64,000 nt of DNA, taken from contig JAGVTU010000005.1 in NCBI GenBank assembly GCA_019136655.1, positions 1-64,000 on the forward strand. The letters run 5' to 3'. Origin of the DNA: Bacteroidota bacterium. Its GTDB lineage: Bacteria > Bacteroidota > Bacteroidia > AKYH767-A > OLB10. How positions within the stretch are numbered: position 1 is the first letter of the stretch; every line of letters starts with the position of its first letter. The notes beneath the pieces are model-generated. The model did not search any database and was not told the DNA's origin. It worked only from the letters and a program-made list of their open reading frames with translations. Of the stretch, positions 16,150 to 24,379 are shown piece by piece. Position numbers and translations under genes: made by a program.

Positions 16150-17283
16150 ATGAGAAAGTTTTTTCGGGTATTCGCTGCCATCATTGTTTTTTTAACAATT
16201 ATTCTGTATTCCACAGGCAAATTGTATTATTACAAAGCCATCATTTATAATTATGTAGATATTGATGATTTAAATTTATTTTACAATCGTCCGGTTGAAG
16301 CAGATAAGAGTCAGGAATGGAATATTTCAAAATTTTACAACAGCGAAAAATTGAGTGACACACTCACTTCATTTCTGACAGCGAATAAAAGTGTGGCTTT
16401 CATGATTATCAAAGATGATTCTATCCGTTACGAACAATATTGGGAAGGTTATGGAGATTCCTCTCTTTCCAATTCTTTTTCAATGGCCAAAAGCATTGTA
16501 GGATTGCTTATTGGTGTAGCAATAGATGAAGGGAAAGTAAAAAGCATTGATCAGCCTGTGGGTGATTATATTCCTGAATTTAAAGAGGGAGATAAATCAA
16601 AAATTACCATTCGTCATTTGCTGATGATGAGTTCGGGGTTAGACTGGAATGAAGGATATGCATCACTTACTTCGCAGGTAACGGAAGCATATTATGGTTC
16701 GGATTTATACAAACTGATTGTAAATCTGAAAGTAGCTACACCCCCGGGCAAAGAATGGAGTTACAAAAGTTGCGATACTGAATTGCTTGCAATTGTGCTT
16801 ACAAAAGCAACAGGTGTTCCATTGGCGGAATATGCATCAGAAAAAATTTGGAAACCGGTTGGTGCAACACACACTGCACAATGGAGTCTCGATCATAAGG
16901 ACGGATTGGAAAAAGCGTACTGTTGTTTTTATAGCAATGCACGCGATTTTGCACGGTTTGGCAAACTCACTTTAAATGATGGTAAATGGAATGACAAACA
17001 GATAGTGGATTCAGCGTATGTTTCTCTGATTACACATCCAAACGGGCTTATTGATCCGGAAACCAATCAGCCTGTGAAAGTTTATGGTTATCAGTGGTGG
17101 ATGGATAACTTTTTGAATCATCGCGTTTTTTATATGCGTGGCATTTTAGGTCAGTATGTTATTGTAGTACCCGACATGAAACTGATAATTGTGAGGCTTG
17201 GGCACAAACGCAGCACCGATGCCAATGGCAAAGCCAATGATTATCCTTTGTATGCTTCAGAGGTGATTAAGATGTATGAATAG
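16150..17283 (+). CDS. Serine hydrolase of the beta-lactamase/class C family
   Basis: 377 residues with one N-terminal membrane segment (about 5-22, RVFAAIIVFLTIILYSTG), probably a signal anchor. The catalytic domain carries SMAK (S111-K114, the SxxK nucleophile pair), a YKS triad near 203 and a late HKRS segment in place of the KTG triad. The fold is that of AmpC-like esterases and DD-peptidases. Many family members are esterases or peptidases rather than lactamases, so no antibiotic role is implied. Confidence 0.87.
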   Translation: MRKFFRVFAAIIVFLTIILYSTGKLYYYKAIIYNYVDIDDLNLFYNRPVEADKSQEWNISKFYNSEKLSDTLTSFLTANKSVAFMIIKDDSIRYEQYWEGYGDSSLSNSFSMAKSIVGLLIGVAIDEGKVKSIDQPVGDYIPEFKEGDKSKITIRHLLMMSSGLDWNEGYASLTSQVTEAYYGSDLYKLIVNLKVATPPGKEWSYKSCDTELLAIVLTKATGVPLAEYASEKIWKPVGATHTAQWSLDHKDGLEKAYCCFYSNARDFARFGKLTLNDGKWNDKQIVDSAYVSLITHPNGLIDPETNQPVKVYGYQWWMDNFLNHRVFYMRGILGQYVIVVPDMKLIIVRLGHKRSTDANGKANDYPLYASEVIKMYE

Positions 17284-17326
17284 GGTTTCACTGAAACAAA
17301 ATTTAAAAAAATCAGTTTAAGGAGTT

Positions 17327-17731
17327 ATGTTGAAAGATATTCCTGAGTTAAAGGTTGAAAATGTGGCTATAGCTGTTGTTAAAGAAATAAACAGCAGTGG
17401 TAAAGAGGAATGGAATGCCTACATTCTTAATCTGAAAGATGAAGAGCTGGAAGGAGTGCTGATTACCAGCAAAGGTTATGGCATACGTGAAGGTGAAAAC
17501 ATTAAAACATCAACATTACGACATTTTATTGAGAATATTCCTGCACACTCATTCACTAAAATAGAACCAATTATAGATAATGTCCTTGCATTGAACAATG
17601 AATACTGGGTCAGCTTTTATCTGAACAACAATATGTACGACAGAAAATATGTTTTCTTGCCGGGAGTAATCAACGAAGATTATTTTACAAACATTCCATT
17701 GCTCAACAAACGTGGAGTAATGATTAAATAA
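17327..17731 (+). CDS. Conserved-looking hypothetical protein
   Basis: 134 residues, soluble, no signal peptide, mixed alpha/beta by eye (VENVAIAVVKEINSSG, EEWNAYILNLKDEELEGVLI, YWVSFYLNNNMYDRKYVFLP). I do not recognise the family. It has AAGGAG directly before the ATG, unusual in this window, though only two bases separate them. It ends 14 bases from the convergent exonuclease gene. Confidence 0.7.
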   Translation: MLKDIPELKVENVAIAVVKEINSSGKEEWNAYILNLKDEELEGVLITSKGYGIREGENIKTSTLRHFIENIPAHSFTKIEPIIDNVLALNNEYWVSFYLNNNMYDRKYVFLPGVINEDYFTNIPLLNKRGVMIK

Positions 17732-17754
17732 TTTTTATTTCTGATTTAATCATT
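17719..17754. repeat. Inverted repeat spanning both convergent stop codons
   Basis: AATGATTAAAT (17719-17729) and ATTTAATCATT (17744-17754) form a perfect 11-bp stem with a 14-base, T-rich spacer. The arms lie inside the last codons of the two convergent genes. It could be a shared terminator, although the stem is AT-rich. Confidence 0.5.
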
Positions 17755-18771
17755 ATTTAGTTCGGGTAAACTCATTACCATTTGTTCCGAAGTGTTGTTC
17801 ATGTTTTCCAGTTCTTTAGACTGAAGTCCGCACACACGCAGCCATTTCGAAAATTCCGAAGTATAACCATGCGTTGTATAAATGCATTGAGCACCGGTTT
17901 CTTTTACAGCAGTATTCAATTCATCCCAGTCGGAGTGATCGCTTAATACAAACCCCTGATGATAGGAAGTATGTTTCTTTTTTTCGAAAGCTCCCACCCA
18001 TCCGCTGCAAAAACCAACACTGTAATCTGTTAACTTTCGCAACCACAAGTTATCGGCAGCCGAAGGCTGAGACAATACAAGACATCCTTTCAGCGAGTTT
18101 GCTGTATGTGTTTGTTTCAATGGTATTACATCAGGAAGTTGAAGACCTGCCTCACATAGCCTGTCGTGTAATTTCACTATGGAAGAATGTGCATACACAG
18201 GGAAATCAAATTTCGGAAGATTAACCAACAGACGTTGCATTTTTCCAAGAGCATACCCCATCAGCACACTGGTTTTTCCTTCGGAATGATTTTTTATAGT
18301 CCAATTTGTGATTTCATCTATTACGGTTTGTTGGGGTTGCCATTTGAATTTAGATAAACCGAAAGTTGTTTCTGTAATAAACACATGGCATTTAACCGGT
18401 TCAAAAGGAGCACAGAAATTATCGTTTTGTAGTTTATAATCTCCACTCACCACCCACACTTCACCTTTATACTCTACCCGTATTTGCGCACTACCGATGA
18501 TATGCCCTGCAGGATGTAATGAAAACCTGACGCCATTGATGGTAAACGATTCTCCGTATTCAACCGTGCGGAGGCTGATTTGTTCTCCAAGTCTCATCCT
18601 CAAAACAGGCTCTGAATGTTTGTGGGCCAGATAATGCTTGCTTCCGGGTCTTGCATGGTCGCCATGTGCATGAGTAATGATGGCATTTTCTACTCTTCGT
18701 GAGGGGTCAATATAAATATCTGCCTGTGGGCAATAAATACCTTTTCGGGTGTACTCAAGTAAGTGACTCAT
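17746..18771 (-). CDS. Metallo-beta-lactamase-fold exonuclease, ligase-associated type
   Basis: About 341 residues from the ATG at 18771 (MSHLLEYTRKGIYC). Metal motif HAHGDH (H34-H39), HPAGHIIGSAQI (about 87) and VVSGDYK (about 109) are the first ligand motifs of the beta-CASP/MBL group, with SDHSDW and a late TTHGY motif near the C-terminus. It matches the family called ligase-associated DNA exonuclease, usually encoded next to an ATP-dependent DNA ligase and an Lhr-like helicase. Neither is adjacent here. The longer frame (to 18840) would add a poorly supported 23-residue leader. Confidence 0.8.
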   Translation of the reverse strand: MSHLLEYTRKGIYCPQADIYIDPSRRVENAIITHAHGDHARPGSKHYLAHKHSEPVLRMRLGEQISLRTVEYGESFTINGVRFSLHPAGHIIGSAQIRVEYKGEVWVVSGDYKLQNDNFCAPFEPVKCHVFITETTFGLSKFKWQPQQTVIDEITNWTIKNHSEGKTSVLMGYALGKMQRLLVNLPKFDFPVYAHSSIVKLHDRLCEAGLQLPDVIPLKQTHTANSLKGCLVLSQPSAADNLWLRKLTDYSVGFCSGWVGAFEKKKHTSYHQGFVLSDHSDWDELNTAVKETGAQCIYTTHGYTSEFSKWLRVCGLQSKELENMNNTSEQMVMSLPELNND

Positions 18772-18857
18772 GGACGACTTTATAATCAATTCTGATATGT
18801 GTAAATATAGATGATAAATAAATTCAATTAAGGCATACACATCTGTTTTTTATCTTG

Positions 18858-18865
18858 TTTCTTTG
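18858..18865 (+). promoter_or_regulatory. Near-consensus -7 box of the GT-C gene
   Basis: TTTCTTTG differs from TAnnTTTG at one position. It ends 5 bases before the ATG at 18871, the same spacing seen at four other genes in the window. Confidence 0.35.
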
Positions 18866-18870
18866 CCGGT

Positions 18871-20262
18871 ATGAACAGGAATGTACGGTTAATCTTCATC
18901 GCCCTTATTGTACTCAGCAGCCGTCTGATTTTTGTGGATGCCGGTTTTGGTTCCGAAGAAGATGCATGGGGTTATGCAGTAAATGCACAACTGATGGCGC
19001 AATCACATACCTATGAATATGCGCGTATGCCCGGACATCCTGTTGTGGAATATATGTACAGTTGGTTGCCGGTAAAAGAAGCCTGGGTTTTTAACATCTG
19101 CACGGCATTGTTGAGCACCATTGCTGTTATTTTCTTTTTTCTCATTCTTGACCGCTACAGACTTCAGGCAGTTATAGGTTCATTGATGCTGGCCTTTACA
19201 CCTGCTTTTTACATTCACAGTTCAGATGCTATGGACTATAACTGGTCCTTATGTTTTTTGTTAGGCTCATTTTATTTTCTTGGAAAAAGATGGGTGTTGT
19301 TATCGGCATTATTTCTGGCCCTTGCCACAGGTTGCCGTATTACTGCAGCAGTTGCAATCATACCTTTTATGTATTATTTGTTTCTTGCCTCCGAAAACAG
19401 AAAAAATATTTTTCAGTTTGTGTTGCTTACAGTGATACTTATCTTTCTGATTTATGCACCTGCTATTAAACATTATGGGTTTTCATTTTTTAATTATGTA
19501 AATCAGTTTGGATATCCACCACTCATCAAATCATTGTATAAAGCTTCCTTTGGTGTTTGGGGAACTACCGGTCTGCTGGCAACAGGCATAGCAATTATCT
19601 TTTCAGCAAAAGAGCTTTTCAAAAAAACTTATTCCAGTGCATATCGTCCTTTGATTTCATCTATTATTCTGCTCGTATTTCTGTTTGTGCTTTTGTATTT
19701 TTATGAACCACATAAATCAGGTTACCTGATTCCGGTTATTCCCTTTGTAATAGTTTTTATTCTGCTTTTTGTAAAAAATGTAATACATCAGACATGGATA
19801 TGTGCCATGTTGATTGTGGGATGTTTTTTTGCAGGTATAAATCTGGCTGACAAAAACCGAAGTGCTAATCCATCTGATTTTGCAATCATTAAAACCATAC
19901 ATCATCAAAAAGTAGCTTTTGATTTGTTGAATGGAAGTGTGACAGACGATTATAAAAAACGATGGGCAAGAATAAATTATACATACAAAGTTATTGATGC
20001 GGTTAATCGGTTAGAAAGAAAGAGTATTATTATAAGTGGATATTGGCTGAATAATATACTGATTCAGCAACAGGGCAGAGAGAATGACTTTACGCAATAT
20101 GTTTATTATCTCGATATGGAGCAGATGTCAAAGTACATAAGTGAAGGATACAAAATATATTATGTGGAAGGACAGGATAAGTTCAATGATTTGTGTTTTA
20201 AAGGAAAGTTTACAAATGCATTAGCTCAACAAGTGCCTATGGCTAAAATCAGTAGTCTTTAG
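18871..20262 (+). CDS. GT-C fold membrane glycosyltransferase-like protein
   Basis: 463 residues with about ten membrane helices. After a first helix (NVRLIFIALIVLSSRLIFV) comes a loop with GSEEDAWGYAVNAQLMAQ, an acidic E-D pair at the usual catalytic site of GT-C (GT39/ArnT-like) enzymes, and ARMPGHPVVEYMYSW. The C-terminal 120 residues are soluble. GT-C enzymes use polyprenyl-linked sugars on the outer face of the membrane. Substrate and acceptor are unknown, and similarity is at fold level. Confidence 0.65.
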   Translation: MNRNVRLIFIALIVLSSRLIFVDAGFGSEEDAWGYAVNAQLMAQSHTYEYARMPGHPVVEYMYSWLPVKEAWVFNICTALLSTIAVIFFFLILDRYRLQAVIGSLMLAFTPAFYIHSSDAMDYNWSLCFLLGSFYFLGKRWVLLSALFLALATGCRITAAVAIIPFMYYLFLASENRKNIFQFVLLTVILIFLIYAPAIKHYGFSFFNYVNQFGYPPLIKSLYKASFGVWGTTGLLATGIAIIFSAKELFKKTYSSAYRPLISSIILLVFLFVLLYFYEPHKSGYLIPVIPFVIVFILLFVKNVIHQTWICAMLIVGCFFAGINLADKNRSANPSDFAIIKTIHHQKVAFDLLNGSVTDDYKKRWARINYTYKVIDAVNRLERKSIIISGYWLNNILIQQQGRENDFTQYVYYLDMEQMSKYISEGYKIYYVEGQDKFNDLCFKGKFTNALAQQVPMAKISSL

Positions 20263-20519
20263 TTTCTGATGAGAATATAAATAGGGAATTTTGTTTCAAA
20301 AACCACATCCTTATTTAATACGGTTCGCCTTTAATTTGATGGTAATTATATAAAAACGCATAAACAGCTTATCAAGACAGTTTTTCAGGTAAAATATAAA
20401 ATTACTATTGATATACTATTCTATATTTACATGCTTAATTGCAGATAATAGGTTAAGCAATAAATGTCAACTACTGCTTTCAAAAGGAAACCTTCAATTG
20501 AAATTTGTAATTGAAACCA

Positions 20520-21332
20520 ATGACACTATCAACAAACATATATTTTCCTACATCTGAAACGGAAAGGTGTTTTATTAAGAGTATATGGAGGTTACAGGAA
20601 TTTAATTTTAAGAAACGAACAGAAACAATATTGCCTAAAGGGGTTGTAGAAATTATTTTTAATCTCTCTGACAATATAACATATATCAATTCTTCTTACG
20701 ATAATGGTATAGCTTTACCTCCCTGTTTCATTAACGGATTAAACTTTAAGCCATTTAAGCTGATTAAAAACGGACAACAGCTTTTTTTAGGAATTCAGTT
20801 AAATGTAATTAGTCTTAAATGCTTATTCGGTATTCCTGCTCAGGAGTTTAATGACACTGTAGTGGAGAGTTCACTGGTGTGCAAGTCATTGAATGAATTA
20901 TATGATCAATTGTTTTTGGAAAAAACATTTGAAAAGCAGGTGGAAATAATCAGAAAATGGCTAAGCCATAAAATTTCCGAATCTAAACATACACCCACAG
21001 TGCAAAAAATTCATAGTTGGTTTTATACTCAGGAAGGAGAGGCTAAAAGTGTAAATGAACTTAGTCATAAAGTTGGAATTTCAGACAGACAGCTTAGAAG
21101 GCTGTCAACGGAATGGCTCGGAGTGAATACGGAAGCTTATCTGCTTTACAAAAAATATCTTACTGCTTTGCAACTGCTGCACAATTCTGATCTTTCCCTT
21201 ACTCAGATAGGTTTGATGGCCGGATATTATGATCAGTCACATTTCATCCGTGAATTCAAAACCTTTACAAACCTCACACCTACAGAGTATAAATCATCGG
21301 TTAAAGGAATACCCGGCCATATTTTTGGATAA
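20520..21332 (+). CDS. AraC-family transcriptional regulator
   Basis: About 270 residues from the ATG at 20520. The N-terminal half (about 10-150, with ILPKGVVEIIFNLSDNI) resembles the ligand-binding domain found in many Bacteroidota AraC proteins (DUF6597-like). The C-terminal domain has two helix-turn-helix units: SVNELSHKVGISDRQLRRLS and LTQIGLMAGYYDQSHFIREF, ending with the FTNLTPTEYK signature. It precedes the O-methyltransferase-like gene on the same strand by 78 bases and may regulate it. Confidence 0.9.
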   Translation: MTLSTNIYFPTSETERCFIKSIWRLQEFNFKKRTETILPKGVVEIIFNLSDNITYINSSYDNGIALPPCFINGLNFKPFKLIKNGQQLFLGIQLNVISLKCLFGIPAQEFNDTVVESSLVCKSLNELYDQLFLEKTFEKQVEIIRKWLSHKISESKHTPTVQKIHSWFYTQEGEAKSVNELSHKVGISDRQLRRLSTEWLGVNTEAYLLYKKYLTALQLLHNSDLSLTQIGLMAGYYDQSHFIREFKTFTNLTPTEYKSSVKGIPGHIFG

Positions 21333-21410
21333 AGAGACTCATGTCCGAATTATACAATTACGGCAGGTAGTTAATTTCCAAATTTGTCCTCCCACTTAAA
21401 TTTATTTACG

Positions 21411-22448
21411 ATGATTTACAAATTTTCGTTGATTGAAAAAATACTCTTGTCAAATGACATTATTCCTCATCCGTTTGCTGATGCATCATCCTCTGTAGGG
21501 TTGGGTTTTGCTTTGGGTAGTTCTGTAAAACTAAAAATAGCCGATCAACTTTCCATGTCGTTTAAGGATGTTGGTACTATAGCAAAAGGAGCCAATGTAA
21601 GTGAAGTGGGTGCTGAGTTAATACTCGATTGTTTAGATGCACTGGGATATGTTAAGAAAAAGGGTAATCAGTATGCATTTACAAAAAGAGGATTCAAAAA
21701 TTTATCAGCAAGTTCACCTCACAATTTCAGGTATTTTATTCTGTTTTGCGATTATTTATATAAAGGATACCTTCATTTAGACGAAACCATTCAGTTGGGC
21801 AGGAGAGCTCAATCCAGCATGCTTGAGGAAATGACAGATTATGAATGGGAATTGTTTTCAAGAGCTATGATTGATATTTCAAGAACTAACTTTAAGGAGG
21901 TAGCAGGCAAAGTTCCGGTGGCAAAGAGTGCTCAAAAAATGTTAGACCTTGGAGGTTCACATGGATTATACAGCATTGAGCTTTGCAAACGAAATCCTGA
22001 TTTAAAATCAACTGTTGTTGATTTGCCTCCCGTAAAAAAATATGCTGACGAATGTATTGCGCAATACAATGCAGGAAAGAATGTTTCTTTTCTTGCTTCA
22101 GATTTTATGAAAGATGAGTTACCAAAGGATAACGATATAATTCTGGCATTTAATATCATTCACGGACTAAATCCGACAGAAAATGAACAGCTTGCTAAAA
22201 AGGTGTACAATTCATTAAACAGTGAGGGTATTTATGTGATACTTGATCAGATAAAAGGAACCGGTGGAAGCTCGCAGATGTCAAAAGCCACAACTTCGTA
22301 TATGGCACTGAATTTACTGCATCAGGCCGGTGGAAAGACATACACAAAAAATGACGTGGATGCTTTCACTCAGAAAGTTGGATTTAAATCTTCAGTACTT
22401 AAAAAGCTAAATGCCCCGGGTTTTGGTGTAATTATTTGCCGGAAATAA
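21411..22448 (+). CDS. O-methyltransferase-like protein (winged helix plus SAM domain)
   Basis: About 345 residues from ATG 21411. The N-terminal region (about 25-95, KIADQLSMSFKDVGTIAKGA ... YAFTKRG) is a dimerisation/winged-helix domain as in the acetylserotonin-O-methyltransferase family. The C-terminal SAM domain shows MLDLGGSHGLYSIELCKR (motif I), STVVDLPPV (acidic end of strand 2) and DNDIILAFNIIHGL. These enzymes methylate small aromatic or polyketide molecules, but no biosynthetic genes surround it. The longer frame starts at a TTG (21384) and adds nine unlikely residues. Confidence 0.8.
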   Translation: MIYKFSLIEKILLSNDIIPHPFADASSSVGLGFALGSSVKLKIADQLSMSFKDVGTIAKGANVSEVGAELILDCLDALGYVKKKGNQYAFTKRGFKNLSASSPHNFRYFILFCDYLYKGYLHLDETIQLGRRAQSSMLEEMTDYEWELFSRAMIDISRTNFKEVAGKVPVAKSAQKMLDLGGSHGLYSIELCKRNPDLKSTVVDLPPVKKYADECIAQYNAGKNVSFLASDFMKDELPKDNDIILAFNIIHGLNPTENEQLAKKVYNSLNSEGIYVILDQIKGTGGSSQMSKATTSYMALNLLHQAGGKTYTKNDVDAFTQKVGFKSSVLKKLNAPGFGVIICRK

Positions 22449-22604
22449 ATCAATAATCACTATACACATTTTTTTGTTGTAATAGGGAAAATAAACCTTT
22501 GAAATTAGAGGTTTCGCTACAATTCTTTTACACTGGAACGGGTTTATTATTTGAGTGAAGCTTTTGTGTTATTTTCGCCCGTTATTTTTAAAAATTTCAG
22601 CAAT

Positions 22605-23423
22605 ATGAAAGGGAAAGACAAATTCACTCTTGAAGAAGTTGAGATGATAATAAAACTTATCAAAAGAAAGGTTGTAGCATCAAAATTCGAGCAAAGAGCA
22701 ATACGAGATGAAATCAGAAGTCTTGGATTTTATTTCTCAGATTTTAGTAGTAAAAAAGGATATACTGTAGCTGATTTTGAATCACTCATTCTTTCCGGAC
22801 AAATTAAGATAGTTGATGGTGACTTTAAACCAACAACATCTGACAGCAAAGTAAACGGTAAGAATTTATCATCCTTTCAATCATTAGAATTAAATTCATT
22901 ATTGCAAATATTAAAGCAAAATCGTTTTGACCCTTCAACAGATAACGAGCTAAATATTCCTGATAAATCAGGTAATTATCTTTTGTGCCTAAGAGATAAT
23001 TCTGAACTTCCCAAAGTCTCAATCACACCGTCATTCAATCTTTTTGAAGGGCTTAAAGTTATTTACACAGGAATTGCCGGAGGAAGTTTAAGAAGCAGAG
23101 ATTACCGACAACGTTTTAAAGGAAACAATGCCGGTCGCTCAACACTTCGTAAGAGTTTAGGAGTATTGTTTGGCTACAAACAAATTCCAAGAGATGTGGA
23201 TGCAGAGAATGGAAAAACAAAGTTTGATCGAATGGACGAAATAAAACTGACGGATTGGATGATTAATAATCTGATTATGTTTTACATTCCAACAACGGAC
23301 TTTGACACTATTGAATTAAAGTTGATTAATCATTTTAATCCACCATTAAACCTGAAAGACAATCATAACAGCATTAACTCAGAATTCAGAAAATTACTTT
23401 CAAGACTTCGGTCAGAGAAATAA
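22605..23423 (+). CDS. Divergent GIY-YIG nuclease-like protein
   Basis: About 272 residues from ATG 22605. Residues 1-70 form a helical domain ending in FESLILSGQIKIV. The second half fits a GIY-YIG core: GNYLLCLRD (Y125 as the GIY Tyr), VIYTGIAGG (Y154-T-G as YIG), SLRSRDYRQRF (candidate catalytic Arg), AGRSTLRKSLG, and IELKLINHFNPPLN (E237 as metal ligand). Spacing between GIY and YIG is longer than in canonical members. It would cut or bind DNA, but partners and target are unknown. The TTG at 22551 gives a longer frame with an implausible 18-residue leader. No neighbouring modification gene suggests a restriction pair. Confidence 0.6.
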   Translation: MKGKDKFTLEEVEMIIKLIKRKVVASKFEQRAIRDEIRSLGFYFSDFSSKKGYTVADFESLILSGQIKIVDGDFKPTTSDSKVNGKNLSSFQSLELNSLLQILKQNRFDPSTDNELNIPDKSGNYLLCLRDNSELPKVSITPSFNLFEGLKVIYTGIAGGSLRSRDYRQRFKGNNAGRSTLRKSLGVLFGYKQIPRDVDAENGKTKFDRMDEIKLTDWMINNLIMFYIPTTDFDTIELKLINHFNPPLNLKDNHNSINSEFRKLLSRLRSEK

Positions 23424-23466
23424 TTGTTAAAATACCCCTAACATTTCCATTAAATATTGGTTTAAT

Positions 23467-23474
23467 TACTTTTG
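23467..23474 (+). promoter_or_regulatory. -7 box of the MIP18-family gene, leaderless spacing
   Basis: TACTTTTG, exact match, ending 5 bases before the ATG at 23480. The transcription start should coincide with the start codon. Confidence 0.6.
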
Positions 23475-23479
23475 CATAT

Positions 23480-23794
23480 ATGGAAGAAATACAACCATTG
23501 ATTCAAAGAATTGTTGAAGTTATCAGAACATGTTATGATCCTGAAATTCCGGTCAACATTTGCGAGCTGGGATTGATTTATGATATACACATCAGTGAGG
23601 GCAATGATTTATCTGTGAAAATGACACTTACATCGCCAAACTGTCCTGTTGCTGAAACACTTCCTGCTGAAGTGGAGCAGAAGTTAGAGAATATACCTGA
23701 ACTGAACAGTGTAAAAGTTGAAATTACTTTTGATCCTCCCTGGGAAAGAGAGATGATGAGTGAAGAAGCCAAAATGGAACTCGGAATGTGGTAA
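23480..23794 (+). CDS. MIP18/SufT-like Fe-S cluster assembly protein (DUF59)
   Basis: 104 residues of the MIP18 (DUF59) fold, with CYDPEIPVNICELGLIYDI at 17-35 and the conserved MTLTSPNCPVAE (Cys near 58) and FDPPWEREMMSEEAK motifs. Family members (SufT, PaaD-like) help mature Fe-S proteins. It is followed after 4 bases by a DUF2480 gene; that pairing is known beside SUF genes in Bacteroidota, but sufB, sufC, sufD and sufS are absent here. Confidence 0.88.
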   Translation: MEEIQPLIQRIVEVIRTCYDPEIPVNICELGLIYDIHISEGNDLSVKMTLTSPNCPVAETLPAEVEQKLENIPELNSVKVEITFDPPWEREMMSEEAKMELGMW

Positions 23795-23798
23795 ACCT

Positions 23799-24305
23799 AT
23801 GCAGGACGAAATAGTTAACAGAGTTGCACAGAGCGGACTGATTCAAATAAGCCCTGCTGATTTTCTCCCCACCGGTGAAAGAATTTTACTCGACATCAAG
23901 CCCTGGTTATTTCAGGAACTCATTCTAAAAGAAAAAGATTTTCGCGAACAGATTAAATCCTACAACTGGCAGCAGTATCAGCAAAAATATGTTGCTGTGC
24001 ACTGCACTGCAGATGCCATTATTCCCACATGGGCATACATGATTATATCTTCAGCATTGGAACCTGTTGCCGCTAAAATATTTTTTGGTACCATCGAAAA
24101 CATGGAAGAATTTCTTGCCACTGAAAATATCAAAAATACAGACTTTGAAAAGTACAGAAATCAACGAGTAGTCATCAAAGGTTGTTCTGATTATGCATTT
24201 TCTCCTGCTGTATATATGTTACTTACCGAAAAACTTAAACCTGTAGCCAAAAGTATTCTCTTTGGAGAACCATGTTCAACAGTACCCGTTTATAAATCAA
24301 AATAA
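23799..24305 (+). CDS. DUF2480 family protein
   Basis: About 168 residues from ATG 23799 (MQDEIVNRVAQSGLIQISPADF), 4 bases past the preceding stop; the longer frame begins inside that gene and is not needed. Contains GERILLDIKPWLFQELILKEKDF, IIPTWAYMIISSAL and a C-terminal VIKGCSDYAFSPAVYMLL. DUF2480 is a Bacteroidota family of unknown function that travels with Fe-S assembly genes, so a role there is likely by association. Confidence 0.85.
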   Translation: MQDEIVNRVAQSGLIQISPADFLPTGERILLDIKPWLFQELILKEKDFREQIKSYNWQQYQQKYVAVHCTADAIIPTWAYMIISSALEPVAAKIFFGTIENMEEFLATENIKNTDFEKYRNQRVVIKGCSDYAFSPAVYMLLTEKLKPVAKSILFGEPCSTVPVYKSK

Positions 24306-24379
24306 AAACGGAGAGGCTTTTTTAACCTTTTATTAAAGTTTAATTACAGATATTCGCAACTCTTAAATAAAATTTACAA

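Noticed and set aside
16150..17283. Antibiotic-resistance beta-lactamase
   Set aside because: SxxK is present but the rest fits the wide esterase/DD-peptidase group, without a canonical KTG motif or resistance context.
22605..24305. Defence island around the GIY-YIG gene
   Set aside because: Neighbours are Fe-S assembly and regulatory genes; no methylase, helicase, toxin or integrase is nearby.
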